Source: Clostridia bacterium (GTDB lineage Bacteria > Bacillota > Clostridia > Christensenellales > Borkfalkiaceae). From it: a DNA stretch of 22,946 nucleotides. The translations under genes were made by a program, and so were the position numbers. Shown one piece after another: positions 6,545 through 13,516 of this stretch. Below the pieces are notes generated by a model that was not told the origin of the DNA, did no database searches, and saw nothing but the letters and a program-made list of their open reading frames with translations. Numbering within the stretch: the stretch's first letter is position 1; every line of letters starts with the position of its first letter. Location: assembly GCA_900767195.1 (NCBI GenBank), contig CAAFYG010000125.1, forward strand, positions 1 through 22,946, read 5' to 3'.

Positions 6545-7990
6545 ATGTTTGACGTAATCGTAATCGGCGGGGGCGTAATCGGCGGCTTAACGCTGCGCGA
6601 ACTCGCAAAATATCAGTTAAGCTGTTGCATGCTCGAAAAAGAAAGCGACGTATGCATGGGCGCAAGCAAGGCAAACAGCGGCATCGTGCATGCCGGTTTC
6701 GATGCGCCGCAAGGCTCGCTGAAAGCAAAATTCAACGTAGCCGGCAATCAGATGATGCCGGGAGTCTGCGCCGAACTCGGCGTAAAATATAAAAACAACG
6801 GCTCGCTCGTCGTCGCGTTTTCTAAGGACGAAATCGCCACGCTGCAAGAATTGAAAGCTCGCGGCGAAGCAAACGGCGTAAGCGGCTTGAAAATTATCAG
6901 GCAGACCGAGCTTCGCGCCATGGAAAAGAACATTTCCGAAGAAGCTTTATCCGCGCTCTACGCGCCCACGGGCGGCATCGTCTGCCCCTACGAACTCACG
7001 ATCGCCGCAATCGGCAACGCCATGGATAACGGCGCAAAACTGCATACGAATTTCGAAGTCGCGGCAATCGAAAAAACGGGCGGCGGCGCAGGCAAAAACG
7101 GCGGCTATACGGTGCGCTCGAAAAACGGCGAAACCGTCGAAGGAAAAGTTATTATAAACTGCGCGGGGCTTGCAAGCGGCAAAATCGCCGCGCTCTGCGG
7201 CGACGATATAAAAATCGGCGCACGAAAGGGCGAATATATCCTGCTCGATCGCGAAAGCGGCGATTTCGTCGGCCACACCCTGTTTTTCACGCCCACAAAA
7301 CTCGGCAAGGGCATTTTGGTAACGCAAACGGTAGATAATAATATCCTGCTCGGCCCTACGGCGGAAGAGATGCAAACGCCCGATACGTCCACAAGCGCGG
7401 CAGGGCTGCAATTCGTGCAGGAAAAGGTGAAAAAAATGTGCAAAAACCCGCCGCTTTTCAATACGATCACGTCGTTTGCGGGCGTGCGCGCGTATTCCGA
7501 TCGCCACGATTTCATCATCGAAAAAAGCAAAAACATGCCGGGCGTCATTCATCTTGCCGGCATCGAATCCCCGGGGCTTACGGCTTCGCCCGCCATCGCA
7601 AAGTACGCCGTAAAAGAGCTTGTCGGCAAATTTTTAAAGCTTGAAAAGAACGAAAACTTCCGCGGCGAACGCAAAGCCGATTATTTCTTCAAAAACCTTT
7701 CGATCGAAGAGAAAAACGAAATCATAAAGCGCGATCCTGCCTACGGAAAAATCGTGTGCCGTTGCGAACAGATCACCGAAGGCGAAATTCTTCGCGCCAT
7801 CCGCGAAAACCCGCCCGCCACCGATATCGACGGCGTAAAACGCCGCACCCGCGCAGGGATGGGGCGTTGTCAGGGCGGATTTTGTCAGCCGTACGTGGCG
7901 GAACTTCTCGCCAAGGAGCAGGGCGTTTCGCTCGATAAAATCACGAAGTGCGGCGGAAATTCGTATCTTGTGCAGGGGGTAACGAAATGA
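6545..7990 (+). CDS. GlpA-like FAD-dependent glycerol-3-phosphate dehydrogenase with C-terminal [2Fe-2S] (BFD-like) domain
   Basis: 481 residues. The DAO-type FAD fold starts with VIGGGVIGG (6-14). ASKANSGIVHAGFDAP and the RKGEYILLD segment are typical of the GlpA/LhgO group. The C-terminal domain has four cysteines, Cys405-x-Cys407 and Cys442-x4-Cys447 (GRCQGGFC), placed as in bacterioferritin-associated-ferredoxin-like [2Fe-2S] domains. The family oxidises sn-glycerol 3-phosphate (or a related 2-hydroxy compound) and passes electrons through a partner flavoprotein. The stop overlaps the next start by four bases (ATGA), implying translational coupling with the GlpB-like subunit. RBS AAAGGAAA lies before the ATG. 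LhgO-like specificity cannot be ruled out. Confidence 0.85.
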   Translation: MFDVIVIGGGVIGGLTLRELAKYQLSCCMLEKESDVCMGASKANSGIVHAGFDAPQGSLKAKFNVAGNQMMPGVCAELGVKYKNNGSLVVAFSKDEIATLQELKARGEANGVSGLKIIRQTELRAMEKNISEEALSALYAPTGGIVCPYELTIAAIGNAMDNGAKLHTNFEVAAIEKTGGGAGKNGGYTVRSKNGETVEGKVIINCAGLASGKIAALCGDDIKIGARKGEYILLDRESGDFVGHTLFFTPTKLGKGILVTQTVDNNILLGPTAEEMQTPDTSTSAAGLQFVQEKVKKMCKNPPLFNTITSFAGVRAYSDRHDFIIEKSKNMPGVIHLAGIESPGLTASPAIAKYAVKELVGKFLKLEKNENFRGERKADYFFKNLSIEEKNEIIKRDPAYGKIVCRCEQITEGEILRAIRENPPATDIDGVKRRTRAGMGRCQGGFCQPYVAELLAKEQGVSLDKITKCGGNSYLVQGVTK

Positions 7991-9294
7991 GCGGTAACAA
8001 AATCAAAACGAAGTATGATATTATCATCATCGGCGGCGGACCTGCGGGGCTTGCGGCGGCGGTGGCGGCGTACGATAAAGGCGCGCGCGATATTTTAATC
8101 GTAGAGCGCGAAGAAAAGCTCGGCGGCATTTTAAATCAATGCATTCACAACGGTTTCGGCTTAACGCGCTTCAAAGAGAGTCTTGCCGGGCCGGAATATG
8201 CCGCGCGGTTTGTGGCAAAAACGCGCGAAAGAAACATCGAAACGTGGCTGAATACCACGGTACTTTCGCTTTCCGCCGATAAAAAAGTCACGATCATGAA
8301 TAGCGAAAAGGGCGTAGCGGAATTGCAGGCGAAATCGGTGATTCTCGCCATGGGTTGCCGCGAGCGAAGCCGCGGCGCGCTGAACGTGGCAGGCACGCGC
8401 CCCGCCGGAATTTACTCGGCAGGCACGGCGCAAAAGTACGTGAATATCAAAGGCTATATGCCGGGCAAACGCGTGGTGATTTTAGGCTCGGGCGACATCG
8501 GGCTGATCATGGCTCGCCGCATGACGCTCGAAGGCGCAAAGGTGCTTGCCGTGTGCGAAATCATGCCGTATTCCAGCGGCTTAAAGCGCAATATCGCGCA
8601 ATGCTTAAACGATTTCGATATTCCTTTGTATCTCAATCACACCATCACGATAATCGAGGGCGAAAAGCGCGTCACGGGCGTAGTGGTTTCCAAAGTCGAC
8701 CAAAATAAGCAGCCGATCCCCGGCACGGAAATGCACTTCGATTGCGATACGGTGCTGTTCTCGGTGGGGTTGATCCCCGAAAACGAGCTTACGAAAGGCG
8801 CGGGTATCGAGTTATCGCCGCAAACGCGCGGCGCATGCGTATCCCAGACGCGCGAAACGAGTATTCCCGGAATCTTCGCCTGCGGCAACGTGTTGCAGGT
8901 ACACGATCTTGTGGATTTCGTATCGGAAGAAGCGGAAATCGCGGGGCGGTACGCGGCGGAATACGCCCTTCGCGGCGAAAACGGCGGTGAAAAAATCAGC
9001 GAAAAAATCAGCGGAAAAACCGAAACGATCGCGGTGAAAAACGGCGCGAATATCTCGTACGTCTGTCCGCAGAGAATCGATAAAAGCGCGGCGGGCAACG
9101 TAAAACTGTTTTTCCGCGTGAAAGGCACGTTCAGAAACTGCACGATCACGGCAAAATGCGGCGAAGAAATCGTAGCGCAGCGCAAGAAAAAAATCGTCGT
9201 TCCGGGCGAAATGGAAAATCTCATTTTATTGCAGGATAAATTCGCGGGCGCGCGCGGCGAAATCACGGTGGAGTTGGAGGCGGAAAATGACTAA
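7987..9294 (+). CDS. GlpB-like FAD/NAD-dependent pyridine nucleotide-disulfide family oxidoreductase
   Basis: 435 residues from the ATG at 7987. I chose this start because it forms an ATGA overlap with the preceding stop and has GGGGGTAA just upstream; a more upstream in-frame ATG at 7948 lies inside the conserved end of the previous gene. The FAD site is IIIGGGPAGLAAA (13-25), and a second dinucleotide fold starts at ILGSGDIG (165-172). IPGIFACGNVLQVHDLVD is the conserved second FAD motif. The last 90 or so residues form an extra beta-rich tail with CPQR and FFRVKG. In clostridia and mollicutes this protein occurs with GlpA and DUF1667 and is thought to link G3P oxidation to electron transfer. 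It overlaps the next gene by eight bases. Confidence 0.85.
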   Translation: MSGNKIKTKYDIIIIGGGPAGLAAAVAAYDKGARDILIVEREEKLGGILNQCIHNGFGLTRFKESLAGPEYAARFVAKTRERNIETWLNTTVLSLSADKKVTIMNSEKGVAELQAKSVILAMGCRERSRGALNVAGTRPAGIYSAGTAQKYVNIKGYMPGKRVVILGSGDIGLIMARRMTLEGAKVLAVCEIMPYSSGLKRNIAQCLNDFDIPLYLNHTITIIEGEKRVTGVVVSKVDQNKQPIPGTEMHFDCDTVLFSVGLIPENELTKGAGIELSPQTRGACVSQTRETSIPGIFACGNVLQVHDLVDFVSEEAEIAGRYAAEYALRGENGGEKISEKISGKTETIAVKNGANISYVCPQRIDKSAAGNVKLFFRVKGTFRNCTITAKCGEEIVAQRKKKIVVPGEMENLILLQDKFAGARGEITVELEAEND

Positions 9295-9631
9295 AACGTT
9301 AACGTGTATCGAATGTCCGGTAGGTTGCGAAATCAAAGTAGAGATAGAAAACGGCGAAGTAAAGAGCGTGCGCGGCAATTCCTGTCCGCGCGGCAAAATG
9401 TACGCCGAAGCGGAAGTCGTCTGCCCGCGCCGCGTAGTCACGTCCACGGTGCGTGCAGAAAGCGGCGAAATGATCCCCGTAAAAACGAGCAAACCCGTGA
9501 AAAAAACGGAAATTTTCGCCGTGATGGAAGTCATTAAAAACACAAAATGCCATCTGCCGGTGCAAACGGGCGAAGTGCTTGCGAAAAACATTTCCGAAGA
9601 CGCCGATTTAATCGTATCGGGCAATTTTTAA
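9287..9631 (+). CDS. DUF1667 cysteine-rich protein
   Basis: 114 residues. The N-terminus has Cys7-x2-Cys10-x3-Cys14 and a later Cys33 (NSCPRG), a spacing that resembles the [4Fe-4S] site at the start of molybdopterin oxidoreductases. Cys46 lies in VVCPRRVVTSTV, a segment conserved in this family. The protein is the usual third member of the GlpA-GlpB-like-DUF1667 set and overlaps the end of the previous gene, so stoichiometric production and a role as a small electron-transfer subunit are likely. No enzymatic activity has been read from the sequence. Confidence 0.85.
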   Translation: MTKTLTCIECPVGCEIKVEIENGEVKSVRGNSCPRGKMYAEAEVVCPRRVVTSTVRAESGEMIPVKTSKPVKKTEIFAVMEVIKNTKCHLPVQTGEVLAKNISEDADLIVSGNF

Positions 9632-9648
9632 GGCGGCACGGCAGAAAT

Positions 9649-10467
9649 ATGCTGAAAGACTACTACGGTAAAGACGCTTCCGCGCTGCTTGAAAAAAAAC
9701 TGTACCTTTTCGATATGGACGGCACGATTTATCTTGGCAACAAACTGTTTTCGGGTGTGAAAGAGTTGCTCGAAAAAATCGAAAACGGCGGGGGTAAGTA
9801 CGTGTTTATCACGAATAACGCCTCGAAATCCGTCAACGACTACATTAAGAAGTTGCGCAATATGGGTTTAAAAAACGTCACGGAAGAAAATTTCTTCACT
9901 TCGGCGCAGGCGGCGGTGCTTCTGATGCAGGAAAGGCACAGAAACAACCTGATTTTCGTGCAGGGAACGCGCTCGTTTCTCAAAGAGTGCAAAAAGGGCG
10001 GACTGCATATCACCACAAAATACAACGAAGAAGTCCGCGCCGTTCTTGTGGCATACGATCCGGAAATCACGGGCGAAAAAATGTACGCCGCGTGCAAAAC
10101 GCTCACCGATTTGCAAGTGCCGTACTATGCCACGAACCCGGACTGGGTATGCCCCGTCGATTTCGGCTACGTGCCGGATTGCGGCGCAATGTGCCAAGGC
10201 TACGAGCGCGCCACGGGCAGAACGCCGGTATTTATCGGCAAGCCGCATCCGGAAATGATTTTCGAAGCGATGAAAAAATTTTCCGCTTCCCGCGAAGATA
10301 CCGTGGTTATCGGCGATCGGCTGTACACGGATATCGCCTCGGGCAACAACGCGGGCGTAGATACCCTGTGCGTTTTAAGCGGCGAGGTAAAAATCGGCGA
10401 GATAAACGCGGCGCAGGGCGCGCAAAAACCCGCGTACGTGTTAGCGCACGTCAATCAACTGATATAA
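9649..10467 (+). CDS. HAD-IIA family phosphatase (AraL/NagD-like)
   Basis: 272 residues from the ATG at 9649, with a weak AGGCGG site upstream. Asp22 and Asp24 of LFDMDGTIYLG are the catalytic aspartates, FITNNASKS (motif II) is diagnostic of the NagD/AraL/4-nitrophenylphosphatase group, and GKPHPEMIFEAM with VVIGDRLYTDIASGNNAG gives motifs III and IV. The C2-type cap lies between motifs II and III. Members dephosphorylate sugar and polyol phosphates with loose specificity. In Bacillus, AraL sits next to AraM in the arabinose operon, and a glycerol-phosphate phosphatase is known in the same family, so dephosphorylating G1P or G3P or clearing toxic sugar phosphates would both fit. It is the last gene of the operon. 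Confidence 0.87.
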   Translation: MLKDYYGKDASALLEKKLYLFDMDGTIYLGNKLFSGVKELLEKIENGGGKYVFITNNASKSVNDYIKKLRNMGLKNVTEENFFTSAQAAVLLMQERHRNNLIFVQGTRSFLKECKKGGLHITTKYNEEVRAVLVAYDPEITGEKMYAACKTLTDLQVPYYATNPDWVCPVDFGYVPDCGAMCQGYERATGRTPVFIGKPHPEMIFEAMKKFSASREDTVVIGDRLYTDIASGNNAGVDTLCVLSGEVKIGEINAAQGAQKPAYVLAHVNQLI

Positions 10468-10468
10468 A

Positions 10469-10511
10469 AATTTTTGCCGCCGTGCTTGTAAGTAGCACGG
10501 CGGCAAAAATT
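10469..10511 (-). terminator. Hairpin with perfect 18-bp stem, terminator of the tRNA operon
   Basis: Arms 10469-10486 and 10494-10511 are perfectly complementary, with the loop TGTAAGT. The GC core GCCGCCGTGCT is flanked by A5/T5 runs. Read on the minus strand, the hairpin follows the Asp tRNA directly and is followed by a U-rich TTTATAT, which fits intrinsic termination of the tRNA transcript. On the plus strand no T-tract follows, so ending of the eight-gene operon here is possible but less classical. Confidence 0.75.
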
Positions 10512-10512
10512 A

Positions 10513-10589
10513 TGGCGACCCGAACGAGGCTCGAACTCGTGACCTCCAGCGTGACAGGCTGGCGCTCTAACCAACTGAGCTACCGGGCC
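10513..10589 (-). tRNA. tRNA-Asp (GTC)
   Basis: 77 bases including an encoded CCA. On the minus strand the acceptor is GGCCCGG paired with TCGGGTC, the discriminator is G as expected for Asp, the anticodon arm is CCAGC-CTGTCAC-GCTGG with anticodon GTC, and the T arm is ACGAG-TTCGAGC-CTCGT. It is the second gene of a two-tRNA unit. Confidence 0.96.
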
Positions 10590-10655
10590 GTAGATAACGG
10601 CAATGAAAAAGCGAAACGCAAAAGCGTGGCGAAAGGGGAAGAAAAAGCGAAATTT

Positions 10656-10731
10656 TGGTGGGCCTTCACGGATTCGAACCGCGGACCAATCGGTTATGAG
10701 CCGACAGCTCTGACCACTGAGCTAAAGGCCC
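10656..10731 (-). tRNA. tRNA with CAT anticodon, probably tRNA-Ile2 (lysidine-modified)
   Basis: 76 bases with encoded CCA. The acceptor GGGCCTT pairs with AAGGCCC, the anticodon arm is GTCGG-CTCATAA-CCGAT and the T arm CGCGG-TTCGAAT-CCGTG. The G1-C72 pair excludes initiator tRNA. The start GGGCCTTTAGCTCAGTGG and the GGCTCATAACC anticodon region resemble bacterial Ile2 (CAU, modified by TilS) more than elongator Met, but Met cannot be excluded. Confidence 0.93.
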
Positions 10732-10774
10732 TCGCTTGCCCTTTTCGGCGCGTCTTTTTGCAAAACGCTTGTAT

Positions 10775-10803
10775 ATCATAACTTATTTTGCGCGATTTGT
10801 CAA
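10775..10803 (-). promoter_or_regulatory. Promoter of the tRNA pair
   Basis: On the minus strand: perfect TTGACA (10803-10798), 17-bp spacer, TATGAT (10780-10775). The start would be near 10768, about 36 bases before the first tRNA. The rest of the 10804-10918 gap holds only AAAAGCCCGCA repeated twice and a small ACGTGC/GCACGT hairpin (10895-10911). Confidence 0.85.
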
Positions 10804-10918
10804 GCAATTTTCGGGCGGTTTTAAAAACTTTCTTTCGCCCGCGCTCAAAAGCCCGCACATAAAACACAAAAGCCCGCATAAAAAACGCAGAGGCACGTGC
10901 AAAAAGCACGTAAAACAT

Positions 10919-10957
10919 AAAAAAAGGGGGGCAGACCGCAAGAAGTCCGCCCCCTTT
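10919..10957 (-). terminator. Intrinsic terminator of the flotillin operon
   Basis: On the minus strand, AAAGGGGGCGGAC pairs with GTCTGCCCCCC across a short loop (one bulge and one G-T pair), followed by a run of seven T. It lies 13 bases after the stop of the small membrane protein gene. Confidence 0.85.
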
Positions 10958-10970
10958 AAAACGCAAGTTT

Positions 10971-11375
10971 TTAATCGTCTTTCTTTTCGTCCTGCCCGTC
11001 GGCGTTTTCCGTTTTTTCCGTTATTTCCGTCTTATCGCCGCCGTTTTCGCCCGCAAAAAGCGCGATCAGCGCAAACGTTGCATACACAATTATTTTGGCA
11101 AGGCTCACAAGCGAGCTGAGTTTTTGGTAAATCACGTAGGCGTCCGAGCCGTAAGAAATGCCGCAAAGCGAAATAATTTGTGAAACGAGCGCAAGCAGCA
11201 TGTTCGCCGCCGTGAATACGAGCGTCACGATCAACGCTTTTTTCGTTTCGTCTTTCAAGGCTTCGTCATCCGATTTCAGCCAGAAATACCCGCCGCACAA
11301 AGCGAACGCCGCCACGTTTAAATACGCGCTCGCCCACACGATTAAACTGCCGAACTTTTTCCCGATTTTTTTCAT
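10971..11375 (-). CDS. Small three-helix membrane protein of unknown function
   Basis: 134 residues. Hydrophobic segments lie at about 10-33 (LIVWASAYLNVAAFALCGGY), 47-71 and 88-108, followed by a charged acidic tail rich in Glu, Asp and Lys (GDKTEITEKTENADGQDEKKDD region). The RBS AAGGAG sits well placed before the ATG. It starts 37 bp after the flotillin stop and shares its terminator, so the two are co-transcribed. It is not an NfeD-type protein, the usual flotillin partner, and I recognise no family. A membrane partner of the flotillin is an inference from position only. Confidence 0.8.
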   Translation of the reverse strand: MKKIGKKFGSLIVWASAYLNVAAFALCGGYFWLKSDDEALKDETKKALIVTLVFTAANMLLALVSQIISLCGISYGSDAYVIYQKLSSLVSLAKIIVYATFALIALFAGENGGDKTEITEKTENADGQDEKKDD

Positions 11376-11412
11376 GTTTTTCTATCTCCTTGAGAAAATT
11401 TTTTAATTATTT

Positions 11413-12882
11413 TTATTTTTTGTCGCTTGCGTCCGCAATCGCCGCTTCGTCCGCAACCGCGTCTGCGTCGGCGTCCGAAACTTTTGTCTTGTTTTTCGCG
11501 CGCGCAGCGGCAATTTTCCCGCCGCCCACGCCTGCAATCAGCGCGGCAAGATCGATGCCCGTAGATTCTTTCACGCCGTCTACCACCTGATTTGCGGAAT
11601 GCATCACGTCTTTCACGAGTTTTGCGGCGTTTCCGTCTCCGTACATCACGATTTTGTCCGTCTGCGCAAGAGGATCGGCGGCATTCTTCACGATCTCGGG
11701 CAAAGCCTGCAAATACATTTCTATCACGGAAGCCTCGCCCATACGTTTTTGCGCTTCCGCTTTCTTTTCAATCGCGAGCGCTTCGGCTAAACCTTTCGCC
11801 TTCACGCCTTCCGCTTCCTGTTCCATCGCATAGCGCACCGCTTCCGCCTGCGCGCGTTTTGCCAAAGCCTCCTGTAAAGCCTCGTACTTTTTCGCGTCCG
11901 CTTCTTTTTGTCTGCGAATGAGTTCGGCTTCCGCTTCTTTTGCGATGCGGTAGTTTTCCGCGTCTGCCTGCTTGCGGATTTCCGCGTCCAGCTGCTTTTC
12001 TTTTACAACGATTTCCGCCTGAGCGATTTCCGCTTCTTTTTCCCGCCGCGCAATGTCCGCGTCCGCTTTCGCGATCTCTATCGTCTTGCGTTGATTTTCC
12101 TGTTGAATGGAATACGCCGCGTCCGCTTCCGCTTTTTTCGTATCCGCGCGGATCTGCATTTCCGCCTGTTGCACGGCAAGCTCGGCGTTCTGTTCCGCGA
12201 TTTTTTTATCCGCTTCCACCTTCACGGCATTCGCCTGTTCCTGCGCCTGAGAAGAAGCAATCGCAATATCGCGCTGCGCGTTCGCCTTTGCGATCTGCGC
12301 GTTTTTGCGGATCTGTTCCACGTTGTCGATACCCATGTTCTCAATCGTGCCTGCGCCGTCTTTGAAATTCTGAATATTGAAATTCACCACTTCGATGCCC
12401 AGTTTTTCCATGTCCGGCACCACGTTTTCCGTGATTTTTTTCGCCACGCCCTGGCGATCCTGCACCATTTCTTTCAAGCCCACCGAACCTACGATTTCGC
12501 GCATATTGCCTTCCAGCACCTGCGTTACCAGAGCAATCAACTGCGGCTGATCCATATTTAAAAGCGATTCCGCCGCCCGCCCCAGAAGCTCGGGATCGGA
12601 AGAAATTTTAATGTTCGCCACACCGTCCACCGTCACGTTGATAAATTCGTTCGTAGGCACGGCTTCGCTTGTTTTCACGTCCACCTGCATCACGCGCAGC
12701 GAAAGCTTGTCGAGCCGCTCGATAAAGGGCAGCCGGATTCCCGCTTTTCCGATTAAAATACGCCGTTTTCCGAGTCCCGTAATAATATACGCCGTATCGG
12801 GCGGGGCTTTGATATACCCCATCAACAAAAACAGTACGACCACCGTCGCCACCACGATGAAAGCAATTCCCCATTCGGGCAT
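11413..12882 (-). CDS. floT: Flotillin-like SPFH-domain scaffold protein
   Basis: 489 residues from the ATG at 12882. GGAGG at 12895-12891 is the ribosome site 8 bases before it, so the longer reading from a TTG at 12897 would place the RBS inside the coding region. A single N-terminal membrane segment (IAFIVVATVVVLFLLMGYI, 5-23) is followed by the SPFH domain (about 28-190; GLGKRRILIGKAG, VDVKTSEAVPTNEFINV, VLEGNMREIVG) and a long Ala/Glu/Lys coiled coil (about 195-390). Next comes the flotillin C-terminal segment with MYLQALPEIVKNAADPLAQTD and a Gly-rich tail. Length and layout match Bacillus FloT. These proteins form membrane-bound oligomers that organise signalling and secretion. Its promoter is back to back with the sigma-F operon. 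Confidence 0.92.
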   Translation of the reverse strand: MPEWGIAFIVVATVVVLFLLMGYIKAPPDTAYIITGLGKRRILIGKAGIRLPFIERLDKLSLRVMQVDVKTSEAVPTNEFINVTVDGVANIKISSDPELLGRAAESLLNMDQPQLIALVTQVLEGNMREIVGSVGLKEMVQDRQGVAKKITENVVPDMEKLGIEVVNFNIQNFKDGAGTIENMGIDNVEQIRKNAQIAKANAQRDIAIASSQAQEQANAVKVEADKKIAEQNAELAVQQAEMQIRADTKKAEADAAYSIQQENQRKTIEIAKADADIARREKEAEIAQAEIVVKEKQLDAEIRKQADAENYRIAKEAEAELIRRQKEADAKKYEALQEALAKRAQAEAVRYAMEQEAEGVKAKGLAEALAIEKKAEAQKRMGEASVIEMYLQALPEIVKNAADPLAQTDKIVMYGDGNAAKLVKDVMHSANQVVDGVKESTGIDLAALIAGVGGGKIAAARAKNKTKVSDADADAVADEAAIADASDKK

Positions 12883-12890
12883 TTTATGTA

Positions 12891-12895
12891 CCTCC
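12891..12895 (-). promoter_or_regulatory. RBS GGAGG that fixes the flotillin start
   Basis: It lies 8 bases upstream of the ATG at 12882 and overlaps the alternative TTG start at 12897, which is therefore unlikely to be used. Confidence 0.85.
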
Positions 12896-12928
12896 AAAAT
12901 AAAATCGCATAATATTCTATGCGCTTTT

Positions 12929-12958
12929 ATTCTATCATAATTCCGCGCCGTCTGTCAA
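12929..12958 (-). promoter_or_regulatory. Promoter of the flotillin operon
   Basis: On the minus strand: TTGACA (12958-12953), 18-bp spacer, TAGAAT (12934-12929). The leader contains a small GCATA/TATGC hairpin (12907-12922). Confidence 0.75.
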
Positions 12959-13031
12959 GGATTTGAAAGAGATTTCGATCCCGCGCCGCAAGTTTTTCGC
13001 CGAAATTATCCATAATCCGACGAAATCGCGC

Positions 13032-13060
13032 AAAATTTTCGCTTTTTAATCCGTTATAAT
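13032..13060 (+). promoter_or_regulatory. Weak candidate promoter of the sigma-F operon
   Basis: A TATAAT lies at 13055-13060, about 75 bases before the first gene, but the matching -35 region (13032-13037, AAAATT) is poor. The spoIIA operon of Bacillus uses sigma-H and Spo0A; I could not find a convincing sigma-H promoter or Spo0A box in the 12960-13120 stretch. Confidence 0.3.
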
Positions 13061-13123
13061 TTTTAAGCGTATCCAAAAAGAGGCACAGAGAAAAACGCGG
13101 CGAAAGGCGGCGCGATACGAAAG

Positions 13124-13128
13124 GGAGG
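13124..13128 (+). promoter_or_regulatory. RBS GGAGG that fixes the spoIIAA start
   Basis: It is 7 bases from the ATG at 13136 but only 1 base from the ATG at 13130, so 13136 is the better start. Confidence 0.8.
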
Positions 13129-13135
13129 CATGGCA

Positions 13136-13516
13136 ATGAAAGCGAGCGCAACGAAGAAAAACGGCGTATTGCATTTTTATTTCGAAGGCGAGTTAGACGA
13201 ACACGCCGCGCGGCAGATCCGCCGCCGGATCGACGCGTTCATCGATGAAAACGCCGCCGCCGAAAGCGCGGTATTCCATCTTACGCACATCACGTTTATG
13301 GACTCTACGGGCATCGGATTTTTCATCGGCAGATATAAAAAACTTGCCGCATATTCGATTCCCTCGTATTTTGCGGATGTCGGCAGCGAAGCGGATAAAG
13401 TGCTTTCGCTTTCGGGAGTATACACCGTAGTGCCGAAATTGCCTCCTGCGGCGGGGCAAAGCGGCGGCGCGGGCAGAGAAACGGATCAAAGCGTAAACGG
13501 CGGGAGGAGAGCGTAA
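13136..13516 (+). CDS. spoIIAA: Anti-sigma-F factor antagonist SpoIIAA
   Basis: 126 residues, a STAS-domain protein. FMDSTGIGFFIGRYKKL (54-70) is the regulatory motif with the phosphorylatable Ser57 directly after Asp56. In the family, unphosphorylated SpoIIAA binds SpoIIAB and frees sigma-F in the forespore, and SpoIIAB phosphorylates this serine. After the STAS fold ends near residue 100 there is a Gly/Arg-rich tail (AAGQSGGAGRETDQ) not typical of the family. Its stop directly abuts the next ATG, and the order AA-AB-sigma is the classical spoIIA operon. Confidence 0.92.
   Translation: MKASATKKNGVLHFYFEGELDEHAARQIRRRIDAFIDENAAAESAVFHLTHITFMDSTGIGFFIGRYKKLAAYSIPSYFADVGSEADKVLSLSGVYTVVPKLPPAAGQSGGAGRETDQSVNGGRRA

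Noticed and set aside
10656..10731. Initiator tRNA-fMet
   Set aside because: It has a G1-C72 pair in place of the unpaired C1-A72 typical of bacterial initiator tRNA.
10849..10911. CRISPR-like array in the tRNA-flotillin gap
   Set aside because: Only two copies of an 11-bp sequence (AAAAGCCCGCA) and one small hairpin are present; no regular spacing and no cas genes.
11908..12561. 217-residue plus-strand open frame opposite the flotillin gene
   Set aside because: It is an Arg/Phe-rich shadow of the Ala/Glu/Lys coiled coil on the other strand, without ribosome site or family features.
12883..12897. Longer flotillin start at a TTG (12897)
   Set aside because: The TTG reading uses the GGAGG ribosome site as coding sequence; the ATG at 12882 has that site at an ideal distance.
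12958..12964. AGGATTT as a sigma-H -35 element for spoIIA
   Set aside because: No GAAT-type -10 follows at the correct distance, and it overlaps the flotillin -35.
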